A stretch of DNA of 5,338 nt from Clostridia bacterium (GTDB lineage Bacteria; Bacillota_A; Clostridia; Oscillospirales; CAG-382), in NCBI GenBank assembly GCA_017517985.1, contig JAFWWX010000280.1:1-5338 (forward strand). The letters are read 5' to 3'. Position 1 is the first letter of the stretch, and every line of letters begins with the position of its first letter. Made by a program: the position numbers and the translations under genes. The notes below the pieces were generated by a model, which made no database searches, had not been told where the DNA came from, and worked only from the letters and a program-made list of their open reading frames with translations. Below are positions 1-5,338 of this stretch, piece after piece.

Positions 1-738
1 GAGAGATTTCTGAACAGATTGTCTGCTTCGGAATACAAAGAAGAATTTGTTTTAAAAGGTGGTATGCTTGTAGCTGCTATTGTTGGAATTGATAACAGAG
101 CAACAATGGATTTGGATACTACGCTTAAGAATTTACCATTGACGCCTGAGGCAATCGAAAAAGCTTTAAATGAAATATTTGAAATAGATTTAAATGATGA
201 TGTGAAGTTTAAATTTAAGGGTATATCACCGATTAGAGAAGACGATATTTATGGTGGGTACAGAGTGGCATTGGATGCCATATATGAAACCATCGTTACA
301 CCTATGACAATAGATGTTTCAACCGGGGATGTTATTACACCTGAAGCTGTGAAGTATAATTTTACAGGAATTTTTGACGATGAACTTACATTTGAAGTGT
401 GGGCATATAACATAGAAACTGTATTAGCAGAAAAGATTGAAACCATTTTGAGAAGAAGTATGTTTAACACGAGACCAAGAGATTTCTACGATGCTTACAT
501 ACTTATTACAACACAGAACTTTGATAAAGTCACATTCACAGAGGCTCTCAACAAAACGATAGAACATAGAGGAACGAGAAATCAAATAAATGATTTCGGC
601 TCTACAATGGAGATTGTTTCAGAGAGTGCAGATCTTAAAAGAATGTGGAATAACTATCAGTCGCAATTTCCATATGCTAAGGATATAAGCTTCGAGGAAG
701 TATGTAATTCGATTATGGAGTTACTCGCTAAAATTTAA
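1..738 (+). CDS. AbiEii/DUF1814-family nucleotidyltransferase toxin, 5'-truncated by window edge
   Basis: The reading frame is open to base 1, giving 245 in-window codons before the TAA at 736-738, so the true start lies upstream; the TTG at 19 is not a credible start. Family members are about 280-300 residues, so only the extreme N-terminus should be missing. Numbering codons from base 1, the nucleotidyltransferase core is visible: KGGM at 19-22, then R33-x-T35-x-D37-x-D39, matching the KGG...R-x-S/T-x-D-x-D signature. Further on come LAEKIETIL at about 142-150 and RPRDFYDAY at 158-166, the usual third and fourth conserved blocks. Proteins of this family are the toxin of type IV AbiE-like toxin-antitoxin and phage-abortive systems; the characterised members are nucleotidyltransferases, and some modify tRNA. 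The antitoxin (AbiEi-type regulator) is normally encoded immediately upstream, outside this window. A terminator follows directly, so the gene is not co-transcribed with the hsd operon. Family call firm; target unknown. Confidence 0.9.
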   Translation, partial: ERFLNRLSASEYKEEFVLKGGMLVAAIVGIDNRATMDLDTTLKNLPLTPEAIEKALNEIFEIDLNDDVKFKFKGISPIREDDIYGGYRVALDAIYETIVTPMTIDVSTGDVITPEAVKYNFTGIFDDELTFEVWAYNIETVLAEKIETILRRSMFNTRPRDFYDAYILITTQNFDKVTFTEALNKTIEHRGTRNQINDFGSTMEIVSESADLKRMWNNYQSQFPYAKDISFEEVCNSIMELLAKI

Positions 739-751
739 CATTATAGACTTT

Positions 752-788
752 TATGCCTATTCCAAGTGATGGAATAGGCATATTTGTT
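752..788 (+). terminator. Intrinsic terminator of the AbiEii-type gene
   Basis: A perfect 12-bp stem (752-763 TATGCCTATTCC with 771-782) closes a 7-nt loop and is followed by a T-rich run (TTTGTT, 783-788). It begins 13 nt after the stop codon. It separates the upstream toxin gene from the hsd transcription unit. The T-run is short and interrupted, so some read-through is possible. Confidence 0.85.
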
Positions 789-851
789 ACTGGTATAAAA
801 AATTTATATTTGTTATAAAGCTATATGACATAAATTAATTTTAAAAAAGAC

Positions 852-880
852 TTGACAACCCACAAACTTTATGATACAAT
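852..880 (+). promoter_or_regulatory. Sigma-A promoter of the hsd operon
   Basis: TTGACA at 852-857, a 17-nt spacer, and TACAAT at 875-880 preceded by TGA at 872-874 (an extended -10 TGN element). The region just upstream (about 834-851) is A/T-tract rich and could act as an UP element. The expected transcription start is about 887. The resulting mRNA has a leader of about 150 nt before the first good start codon at 1039. The rest of 789-851 is plain AT-rich DNA in which I see no gene. Confidence 0.85.
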
Positions 881-893
881 TCTTTATAACGAA

Positions 894-1022
894 ATGAAAA
901 AGGCTGTTCTCGTAATGCGACCGCCATCGCATGAGAACAACCTCTCTCGTTACATTTCTGTATGCTTACATATTATATCATATATGTTGGGATTTGTCAA
1001 TGAGAGCGTTTCGAACTTTTAG
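894..1022 (+). CDS. Possible 42-codon leader ORF (speculative)
   Basis: ATG at 894 opens a 42-residue frame starting MKKAVLVMRPPSHENN and ending at TAG 1020-1022. It begins only about 7 nt after the predicted transcription start, so there is no room for a Shine-Dalgarno and it would have to be translated as a near-leaderless message. What makes it worth listing is its end: the stop lies immediately before the Shine-Dalgarno of the 67-aa gene (1023-1030) and inside the loop of the hairpin that hides that gene's start codon. A ribosome finishing here would melt the hairpin. The predicted antisense RNA also covers its start. An ORF of this length can arise by chance, and I recognise no homologous peptide, so confidence is low. 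Confidence 0.2.
   Translation: MKKAVLVMRPPSHENNLSRYISVCLHIISYMLGFVNESVSNF
897..942 (-). terminator. Intrinsic terminator of the antisense RNA
   Basis: Read on the - strand, 942-933 pairs with 911-902 over 10 bp; a 3-nt bulge (914-912) and a 6-bp stem (932-927 with 920-915) follow, closing a 6-nt loop. Five U residues (901-897) come directly after the stem. Orientation is supported by two details. The 940/904 pair is a G-U wobble in the - strand RNA but an A-C mismatch in the + strand RNA. The T-run is present only on the - strand side; on the + strand the hairpin is followed by CCTCTCTCG. Confidence 0.8.
897..965 (-). ncRNA. Predicted ~70-nt antisense RNA to the hsd mRNA leader
   Basis: A consensus - strand promoter (972-1000) should start transcription near 965, and a - strand intrinsic terminator ends it at about 897. 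The product would be an RNA of about 70 nt with a largely unpaired 5' tail of about 22 nt followed by one long hairpin. The + strand operon transcript should start near 887, so the whole antisense RNA is complementary to that mRNA's 5' leader. This matches the form of counter-transcribed regulatory RNAs (CopA/RNAI/RNAIII-type) and of SymR, which controls symE beside E. coli hsd. No known RNA family is recognised by sequence. Promoter and terminator are directly visible; expression and function are inferred. Confidence 0.7.
972..1000 (-). promoter_or_regulatory. Consensus sigma-A promoter facing the hsd promoter
   Basis: On the - strand, TTGACA occupies 1000-995 and TATAAT occupies 977-972, separated by exactly 17 nt. 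TG at 980-979 forms an extended -10 TGN element. Both hexamers are perfect consensus, better than the opposing + promoter (TACAAT). It would drive the antisense RNA starting near 965 and sits within the + transcript's leader, so transcriptional interference is also possible. Confidence 0.82.
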
Positions 1023-1040
1023 AAAGGAGGATGCTCTCAT
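1000..1040 (+). promoter_or_regulatory. Start-codon-occluding hairpin in the hsd leader
   Basis: ATGAGAGC at 1000-1007 is the exact reverse complement of GCTCTCAT at 1033-1040. With one G-U and one more A-U pair the stem becomes 10 bp (1000-1009 with 1031-1040). The Shine-Dalgarno (1023-1030) lies at the 3' edge of the loop, and two bases of the start codon (AU of the AUG at 1039-1041) are in the stem. The 5' arm can alternatively pair with an upstream leader segment (999-1006 AATGAGAG with 944-951 CTCTCGTT, one G-U), which would free the start codon. The base-pairing is seen directly; a role in translational control is inferred. Confidence 0.55.
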
Positions 1041-1242
1041 GTTTTACTATGTAAATACAAATGCTCAGGCAGACGGAACTCACGAAGTTCATCGTCAGAA
1101 CTGCTTATGGTTGCCTGATGCAGAAAATCGTCTTTACCTTGGCTCATTTGACAATGGTAAAGATGCTGTGAAAGCAGCTAAAAAGTATTACAGCGATGTG
1201 GATGGTTGTTTCTACTGCTGTAGAGAAGCCCACAAGGACTAA
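1039..1242 (+). CDS. 67-aa Cys/His-rich small protein leading the hsd operon
   Basis: The ATG at 1039 is chosen because an excellent Shine-Dalgarno, AAAGGAGG (1023-1030), lies 8 nt upstream. In-frame ATGs at 931 and 1000 lack one, and the extra residues look non-protein-like. The protein begins MFYYVNTNAQADGTHEVH. It carries H15, H18, C22 near the N-terminus and C57, C60, C61, H65 near the C-terminus, a plausible metal-binding arrangement, with WLPDAENRLYLG (24-35) between them. There is no signal peptide or membrane segment. I recall similar 60-70-residue hypothetical proteins in bacterial genomes (the VNTNAQ...HEVH start and C-rich end), but know of no assigned function. It is the first gene of the type I RM transcript, 55 nt before the half-size hsdS, and is the gene most directly exposed to the leader's antisense control. 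Possible roles, all inferred, are regulator, modulator of the RM complex, or small toxin-like protein. Confidence 0.82.
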   Translation: MFYYVNTNAQADGTHEVHRQNCLWLPDAENRLYLGSFDNGKDAVKAAKKYYSDVDGCFYCCREAHKD

Positions 1243-1252
1243 ACAAACATTT

Positions 1253-1281
1253 TGCCGGGCTCGCTTCGTGCGAGCTCGGTA
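1253..1281 (+). other. GC-rich intercistronic hairpin
   Basis: A stem 1253-1264 with 1270-1281 (core GCTCGC/GCGAGC, plus CCG/CGG and two G-U pairs) closes a TTCGT loop. It lies between the 67-aa gene and the half-size hsdS, and is notably GC-rich against its AT-rich surroundings. No T-run follows on the + strand, so it is not a standard terminator. It could mark an RNA-processing or mRNA-stability boundary that sets the ratio of the first gene to the hsd genes. Confidence 0.6.
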
Positions 1282-1297
1282 CTAATGGAGGATTAAG

Positions 1298-1888
1298 ATG
1301 AGGAGTTATAAAATATCTGAAATAGCAGATATACAAAGCGGATTGGTTTTGAGCAGAAAAGCCGCAAAAGAAAACATGAATATATATCCATATCAAAGAC
1401 TGACTTTAAGATCGGTTACAGAAGATTGCTTGCTTGATATTTCATCTTTTGAAACATATGAGGCGTGTGAACCTATTGATGAGCAATTTCTCACAAAGGA
1501 AAATGATATTATAGTGAGGCTCTTTGCTCCGGTATGTGCAACACTTATAACAAAAGACTATGAAGGATTGGTTGTGCCATCACAGTTGGCGATTATAAGA
1601 CTTAAGGACAGTTGCCCATATTTGCCGGGATATTTAAGTGTTTACCTGACGAATGAGCGAAGCTTGGAAAATTTGATTGAAGGCGCAGGTATGGCAGCCC
1701 AGAAAATTATAAAAGTCGGAAATGTTGCAGAGTTGGAAATACCTTGCTTGCCAATAGAAAAGCAGAAAATGATTTCAGACATTGCAAACGAACAACTGAA
1801 TATAGTTGCTTTGTATAAAAAAATTATAGAACAAGAGGCTTTGAGAACAAAAACTGTTATTAAGGATATAATTGGAGGAAAAAGATAA
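1298..1888 (+). CDS. hsdS: Half-size type I RM specificity subunit (single TRD)
   Basis: This 196-aa protein is about half the length of a classical HsdS (about 400 aa). The layout is one target-recognition domain (about 1-150), opening YKISEIADIQSG, followed by one conserved helical region (about 151-196) beginning LPIEKQKMISDIANEQ. The 'P-x-x-x-KQ-K-I' turn into a helix is the usual TRD-to-spacer junction of HsdS. Mid-domain features such as GDIIVRLF-like NDIIVRLFAP (69-78) and VVPSQLAIIRL (92-102) fit the family. With one TRD it would need to dimerise to bind DNA, giving a palindromic split target, or act together with another S subunit. Start: GGAGG (1287-1291), 6 nt upstream of ATG 1298. 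It overlaps hsdM by one base (TAATG), so the two are translationally coupled. It appears intact rather than a degraded full-length gene: it has a good start, stops after the helix, and no remnant of a second TRD follows. Confidence 0.87.
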   Translation: MRSYKISEIADIQSGLVLSRKAAKENMNIYPYQRLTLRSVTEDCLLDISSFETYEACEPIDEQFLTKENDIIVRLFAPVCATLITKDYEGLVVPSQLAIIRLKDSCPYLPGYLSVYLTNERSLENLIEGAGMAAQKIIKVGNVAELEIPCLPIEKQKMISDIANEQLNIVALYKKIIEQEALRTKTVIKDIIGGKR

Positions 1889-3453
1889 TGAGTACAACAA
1901 AAAAAGATATAACAAATGCTTTAATGAGAGGTGCAGATTCACTCCGCGATACGATAGATGCAGCGAATTATAAAGACTACGTTCTTCCTATCATGTTTGT
2001 TAAGTATCTTAGTGACTGTTATAACGAAGAGGTTGAAAAACTTGAAAAGGAATACAGCGGCGCAAGACTTGAAAGACAAAAACAGTACTTGCCTTTTAAA
2101 GTTGCGGAATCTTGCAATTTTAAAACATTATTTGACCAAAGATACGCAGAAAACATTGGCGAACTTATCAATATGGCTATGCGTCAGATTGAAGCAGATA
2201 ATAATCAGCAGTTAGCAGGTGTATTGAATACAGTTGATTACAATAGCGAAAATGCACTCGGTACAAAAGATCATAAAAACGCAATACTTCGCACATTGCT
2301 TGAAGATTTTGAACCGCTTGATTTAAGACCGTCACAGATTGAAGTTAAAGACGGACAAGTTCCTGCTGATTTAATTGGCGATGCATATGAATATATGATT
2401 GGCGAATTTGCAAGTATGGCAGGTAAAAAAGCAGGATCATTCTATACACCTGCTGCTGTTTCTGAAATTATGGCACGCATTGTAAATGTTCAGCCGGGAG
2501 ACCGAGTTTACGATCCAACATGTGGTTCAGGTTCTCTTTTGATAAAAGCTGCAAAGAAACAGAACACAAGTCAGGTAACGATTTATGGTCAGGAAGTAAA
2601 CGGATCCTCTGTTGCTATGGCAAAGATGAATATGTATATCCACGAAATTCGTGATGCGAAAATTGCATGGGGTGATACTCTTGCGAACCCGGCTTTCAAA
2701 GATGATGACGGGAATTTACTTTTGTTCGATGCAATAGTCGCTAATATGCCCTTCAGTAAAGATAAATGGGCGGCAGGTTTCAATCCCGGTGGCGAAGCTG
2801 TAGGAAAAGGTGTAAAAGAATTTAAGATGGAAGCATCTCTTGACCGATATCGCAGGTTTGATTGGGGTGTTCCTCCGTCAAGTAAGGGTGATTGGGCTTT
2901 CCTGCTTCATATGATAAAGAGCCTTGCTGTCGGTGGTACGATTGCTGCTGTTGCTCCTCACGGTGTTTTATTCAGAGGTGCTGCAGAAGGAAAAATCAGA
3001 CAGCGAGTAATCGAAGAAAATATATTGGATGCAGTTATTGGTTTGCCTGAAAATCTGTTTTACGGAACTTCAATTCCGGCGTGTATTCTTGTATTCAAAA
3101 AAGGTCGTAAAACTGATGATATTCTGTTCATTGATGCAAGTAAAAAGGACGAAAACGGTGATTTAAGATACATCAAGGCTACAAATCAGAATGAGCTTGG
3201 TGAAAAGCATATTGATGATATCATCACAGCTTATAAAAACAGAGTCGATGTAGATAAGTTTGCTCATGTGGCCACACTTGACGAGATTAAAGAAAATGAC
3301 TTTAACCTCAACATTCCTCGTTATGTTGATACCTTTGAGGAAGAAGAGCTTATTGATATTGAGGCTGTGCAGAAAAACATCGCTGATTTGAAAGTTGAAA
3401 TTGCTGAAGCTGAAGCAAAGATGGACGAGTATCTAAAAGCACTTGGCTTATAA
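1888..3453 (+). CDS. hsdM: Type I restriction-modification DNA methyltransferase (M subunit)
   Basis: This 521-aa protein is of full family length. It transfers a methyl group from S-adenosylmethionine to adenine N6 within the sequence chosen by HsdS, forming an M2S core in the cytoplasm. Domain order: HsdM N-terminal helical domain (about 5-140, with YVLPIMFVKYLSD at 31-43), linker, then the N6-MTase fold from about 160. Visible motifs: GSFYTP (183-188), DPTCGSGS (209-216, AdoMet-binding motif I), GQE (234-236), NMPF (286-289, catalytic motif IV), LPENLFYGTSIPACI (386-400), FNLNIPRY (472-479), and a C-terminal coiled coil (about 482-520) expected to contact HsdS. Motif IV has Met where NPPF/Y is the norm. 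Start: GGAGG at 1874-1878, overlapping the half-size hsdS stop. A membrane-protein gene follows after 29 nt, and a second, full-length hsdS comes after that. Confidence 0.97.
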   Translation: MSTTKKDITNALMRGADSLRDTIDAANYKDYVLPIMFVKYLSDCYNEEVEKLEKEYSGARLERQKQYLPFKVAESCNFKTLFDQRYAENIGELINMAMRQIEADNNQQLAGVLNTVDYNSENALGTKDHKNAILRTLLEDFEPLDLRPSQIEVKDGQVPADLIGDAYEYMIGEFASMAGKKAGSFYTPAAVSEIMARIVNVQPGDRVYDPTCGSGSLLIKAAKKQNTSQVTIYGQEVNGSSVAMAKMNMYIHEIRDAKIAWGDTLANPAFKDDDGNLLLFDAIVANMPFSKDKWAAGFNPGGEAVGKGVKEFKMEASLDRYRRFDWGVPPSSKGDWAFLLHMIKSLAVGGTIAAVAPHGVLFRGAAEGKIRQRVIEENILDAVIGLPENLFYGTSIPACILVFKKGRKTDDILFIDASKKDENGDLRYIKATNQNELGEKHIDDIITAYKNRVDVDKFAHVATLDEIKENDFNLNIPRYVDTFEEEELIDIEAVQKNIADLKVEIAEAEAKMDEYLKALGL

Positions 3454-3482
3454 ACCAATGAATAAAGAGGTGATTGTAATAT

Positions 3483-4136
3483 ATGGATAATGCTACTGAA
3501 AATAATGAAAAACTTACTTTTGCAGAAAAACATCCCAGATGGAATATGTTAATAGGGCTATTATTGCTTTTAGCTTTTGTAGCAATTGGGATTTTTGCAA
3601 TTTATTATATTTTTAAGTATATTGGAATTGGTTTATCAAATCTTGTATCGTGGCTTACATCATTGGCATCTAAGATGGACGCTGTAGTAATAGTAGCTTT
3701 TATTACGGGTGGGGTATCAATTATAGGTGTGATAATTAGTTCTATTGTTGCAAAGAGTATTGATTATAAAAAGGCTCGAAGGACTTATTTGGCACAAAAA
3801 CGCGAAAAACCATACGGCGAATTTGTTGAAATGATTTATAAAATTCAGCAGAATTCTAAGAAGCCTAATAACTATACTGAAAAAGAGATGATAGCTGATT
3901 TGTCAAGATTTTCAAGAGAAATAACCTTGTGGGGATCTTCGAAGGTTGCGAATAAATGGGTTAAGTTCAGAGAAAATGGAGCAAATCCTGAGGCTGGAAA
4001 AGAGAATTTGTTTATTATGGAAGATATAATGAATGAGATGCGAAAGGATTTAGGATTAAAAAAGGTTAAAAAAGGCAACTTGTTAGCTTTTTTTGTGAAC
4101 GATATTAAAGATGCGATGAAGGGGGCAAAGAAATGA
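3483..4136 (+). CDS. Two-helix membrane protein with cytosolic domain, inside the hsd operon
   Basis: This 217-aa protein is of unknown function. A short polar N-terminus (1-21) precedes two strongly hydrophobic helices (about 22-44 and 67-90), with a short loop between. A basic segment follows (YKKARRTYLAQKREK, 95-109), then a soluble, helical, probably cytosolic domain (about 110-217). That domain contains LWGSSKVANKWVKFR (149-163) and EDIMNEMRKDLGL (180-192). I recall this pair of motifs (an L-x-L-W/Y-G-S helix with a later I-R-K-D-L-G) at the ends of other uncharacterised bacterial membrane proteins, but cannot name the family. Start: AAGAGGTGAT around 3465-3474 upstream of ATG 3483. The end overlaps the next hsdS start (ATGA), so it is co-translated between M and S. 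That placement suggests a job tied to the RM system, such as membrane tethering or sensing; this is inference. Confidence 0.85.
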   Translation: MDNATENNEKLTFAEKHPRWNMLIGLLLLLAFVAIGIFAIYYIFKYIGIGLSNLVSWLTSLASKMDAVVIVAFITGGVSIIGVIISSIVAKSIDYKKARRTYLAQKREKPYGEFVEMIYKIQQNSKKPNNYTEKEMIADLSRFSREITLWGSSKVANKWVKFRENGANPEAGKENLFIMEDIMNEMRKDLGLKKVKKGNLLAFFVNDIKDAMKGAKK

Positions 4137-5338
4137 ACCCTGAAATAAAACAAAGGATTGAACAAATAAAAAACGGTGAAGTTCCAAATGGGTATTCTCG
4201 TACCAAAGCGGGCGTTTTTCCCGATGATTGGGAACTTGTTAGCTTTGATGAAAAATTTAATAGGCTTGATAGAAAAAACGATGAGGATAATCAAAATGTC
4301 TTAACGATATCAGCTCAGCAGGGATTGATAAGTCAGCAGGATTACTACAATTCTTCTTACGCAAGTGAAAACAAAAAGGGATATTCACTGCTGTATAAAG
4401 GCGACTTCTCGTACAATAAGAGTTATTCTGGTGACTATCTGTACGGGGCAATAAAAAGATTGGATAAGTATGAGAAAGGCATTGTATCACCTTTATATAT
4501 TTGTTTTGAGCCCAAAGAGGGTACAAATTCTGAATTTTATCTTCAATATTTTGAAGCAGGTTTATTCAACGGAGAAATATATAAAATAGCACAAGAAGGA
4601 GCAAGAAATCACGGACTTCTAAATGTATCTGTTGCTGATTTCTTCAAAACGCACCTGGTAAATCCACCATCTGAAGAACAACAAAAAATTGCTGAAATTC
4701 TTATGCAGTGCGACAAGGTGATTGAACTTAAGCAAAAACGCATTGAAGAAGAAAATAAGAAAAAGCAAGCGTTATTAAAAAAAGTGTTTTTTAATAGTGA
4801 CTGTAAAGAATATAGTTTATGTGATCTTTGCTCTACAATTACAGATGGCGATTGGATTGAGAGCAAAGATCAAAGTGAAGAAGGTATCAGACTTATTCAA
4901 ACTGGAAATGTTGGTGTAGGCAGATATTTAGAAAAAGAAAAATCGGCTAAATATATAAGCAATGACACTTTTAAAACATTAAATTGTTCAGAAGTGTTTA
5001 ATGGAGATATCCTGATTTCAAGATTGCCTGATCCTATTGGACGTGCATGTATGATTAAGGAGTTGAAAACAAGAGCAATTACAGCTGTAGATTGCACTAT
5101 TGTGCGATTCAAGGAGCAATTACAGGCTGAACTTTTTCTGCAGTATGCTACAACACAAGAATATTTCAACAAACTACAATCTTTATCAGGAGGATCCACA
5201 AGAACAAGAATTAGTAGAAAAGAACTGGAAAAATTAAAAATCAAATTACCAGACGAAAGCAAAAGAACAATACTGATTAATAATTTGCTTAAACAGCAAG
5301 ACGAAATATTAATAACACTTGAAATGGATGTGGAACTA
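4133..5338 (+). CDS. hsdS: Full-length type I RM specificity subunit, 3' end cut by window edge
   Basis: An uninterrupted frame of 402 codons runs from ATG 4133 off the window end. GAAGGGGG (4118-4125) lies 7 nt upstream, and the ATGA overlap couples it to the membrane-protein gene. HsdS chooses the DNA target of the M2S methylase and, if HsdR is present, of the R2M2S nuclease. Layout: an N-terminal arm containing NGEVPNGYSRTKAGVFPDDW (14-33), typical of HsdS; TRD1 (about 34-176); a central conserved coiled coil starting PPSEEQQKIAEILMQCDK (178-195) and continuing as a charged helix to about 219; TRD2 (about 226-370, with TDGDWIESKD, IQTGNVG, and GDILISRLPDPIG); and the start of the distal conserved helix, KLPDESKRTILINNLLKQQ (371-389). 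Only the last few dozen residues should be missing. It has two different TRDs, so it predicts an asymmetric bipartite target. It shows no obvious sequence copy of the half-size S at 1298-1888. Confidence 0.95.
   Translation, partial: MNPEIKQRIEQIKNGEVPNGYSRTKAGVFPDDWELVSFDEKFNRLDRKNDEDNQNVLTISAQQGLISQQDYYNSSYASENKKGYSLLYKGDFSYNKSYSGDYLYGAIKRLDKYEKGIVSPLYICFEPKEGTNSEFYLQYFEAGLFNGEIYKIAQEGARNHGLLNVSVADFFKTHLVNPPSEEQQKIAEILMQCDKVIELKQKRIEEENKKKQALLKKVFFNSDCKEYSLCDLCSTITDGDWIESKDQSEEGIRLIQTGNVGVGRYLEKEKSAKYISNDTFKTLNCSEVFNGDILISRLPDPIGRACMIKELKTRAITAVDCTIVRFKEQLQAELFLQYATTQEYFNKLQSLSGGSTRTRISRKELEKLKIKLPDESKRTILINNLLKQQDEILITLEMDVEL

Noticed and set aside
852..1000. Invertible promoter (inverton)
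   Set aside because: There are two facing promoters, but no inverted repeat pair flanks them. The palindrome lies between them and ends in a U-run, which fits a terminator for the - strand RNA.
931..1038. N-terminally extended start (ATG 931 or ATG 1000) for the 67-aa gene
   Set aside because: Neither has a Shine-Dalgarno; 931 lies inside the antisense RNA terminator hairpin. ATG 1039 has AAAGGAGG at ideal spacing.
1298..1888. Half-size hsdS as a broken pseudogene of a full hsdS
   Set aside because: It has a good ribosome-binding site, an intact frame, a natural end after the conserved helix, and a precise TAATG coupling to hsdM. No leftover second TRD is seen.
3872..5262. Open frames on the - strand under the membrane protein and the second hsdS
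   Set aside because: They run opposite to well-supported + strand genes, lack ribosome-binding sites, and encode low-complexity Ser/Phe/Leu-rich sequence typical of antisense shadows.
1298..5338. Phase-variable hsdS shuffling between the two S genes
   Set aside because: The genes are in the same orientation and share no visible nucleotide repeat; no recombinase gene is present in the window.
1..5338. CRISPR array, tRNA/rRNA, insertion sequence or attachment site
   Set aside because: No regularly spaced repeats, cloverleaf, transposase motif or flanking direct repeats were seen on reading the window.

Overview
This is a low-GC window with strong GGAGG-type ribosome-binding sites, sigma-A-type promoters and tightly packed operons. 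These traits, and the families present, suggest a Firmicute, probably a gut-type clostridium; that assignment is an inference from style, not from a marker gene. All genes lie on the + strand, and the window reads as a piece of a defence island.

Layout: (1) 1-738 is the 3' part of an AbiEii/DUF1814-type nucleotidyltransferase, the toxin half of an AbiE-like system, closed by a clear intrinsic terminator at 752-788. (2) 789-1038 is a compact regulatory region. It has a near-consensus + promoter (852-880), a consensus - promoter facing it (972-1000), a - strand intrinsic terminator (897-942), and a hairpin (1000-1040) that occludes the next start codon. (3) From 1039 a type I restriction-modification operon follows: a 67-aa Cys/His-rich protein, a half-size single-TRD HsdS, HsdM, a two-helix membrane protein with a cytosolic domain, and a full-length two-TRD HsdS that runs off the window end. 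No hsdR is present; it may lie downstream.

How the parts may work together: HsdM needs an S subunit for DNA recognition, and this operon offers two different ones. One is a half subunit, which would have to dimerise; the other is a conventional two-TRD subunit. The genes from 1298 to the end are tightly spaced (TAATG overlap, a 29-nt gap, ATGA overlap), which implies one transcript and translational coupling.

The most interesting part is the operon leader. The two convergent promoters predict an antisense RNA of about 70 nt, fully complementary to the 5' end of the operon mRNA. The leader can also form alternative pairings that free or hide the first start codon, and a possible 42-codon leader ORF ends exactly at the Shine-Dalgarno sequence. 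This resembles the antisense RNA/leader peptide logic of plasmid replication genes and the symE/symR arrangement beside E. coli hsd. Here it would control a type I RM operon. The promoters, terminator and base-pairing are seen in the sequence; the regulatory mechanism is inference.
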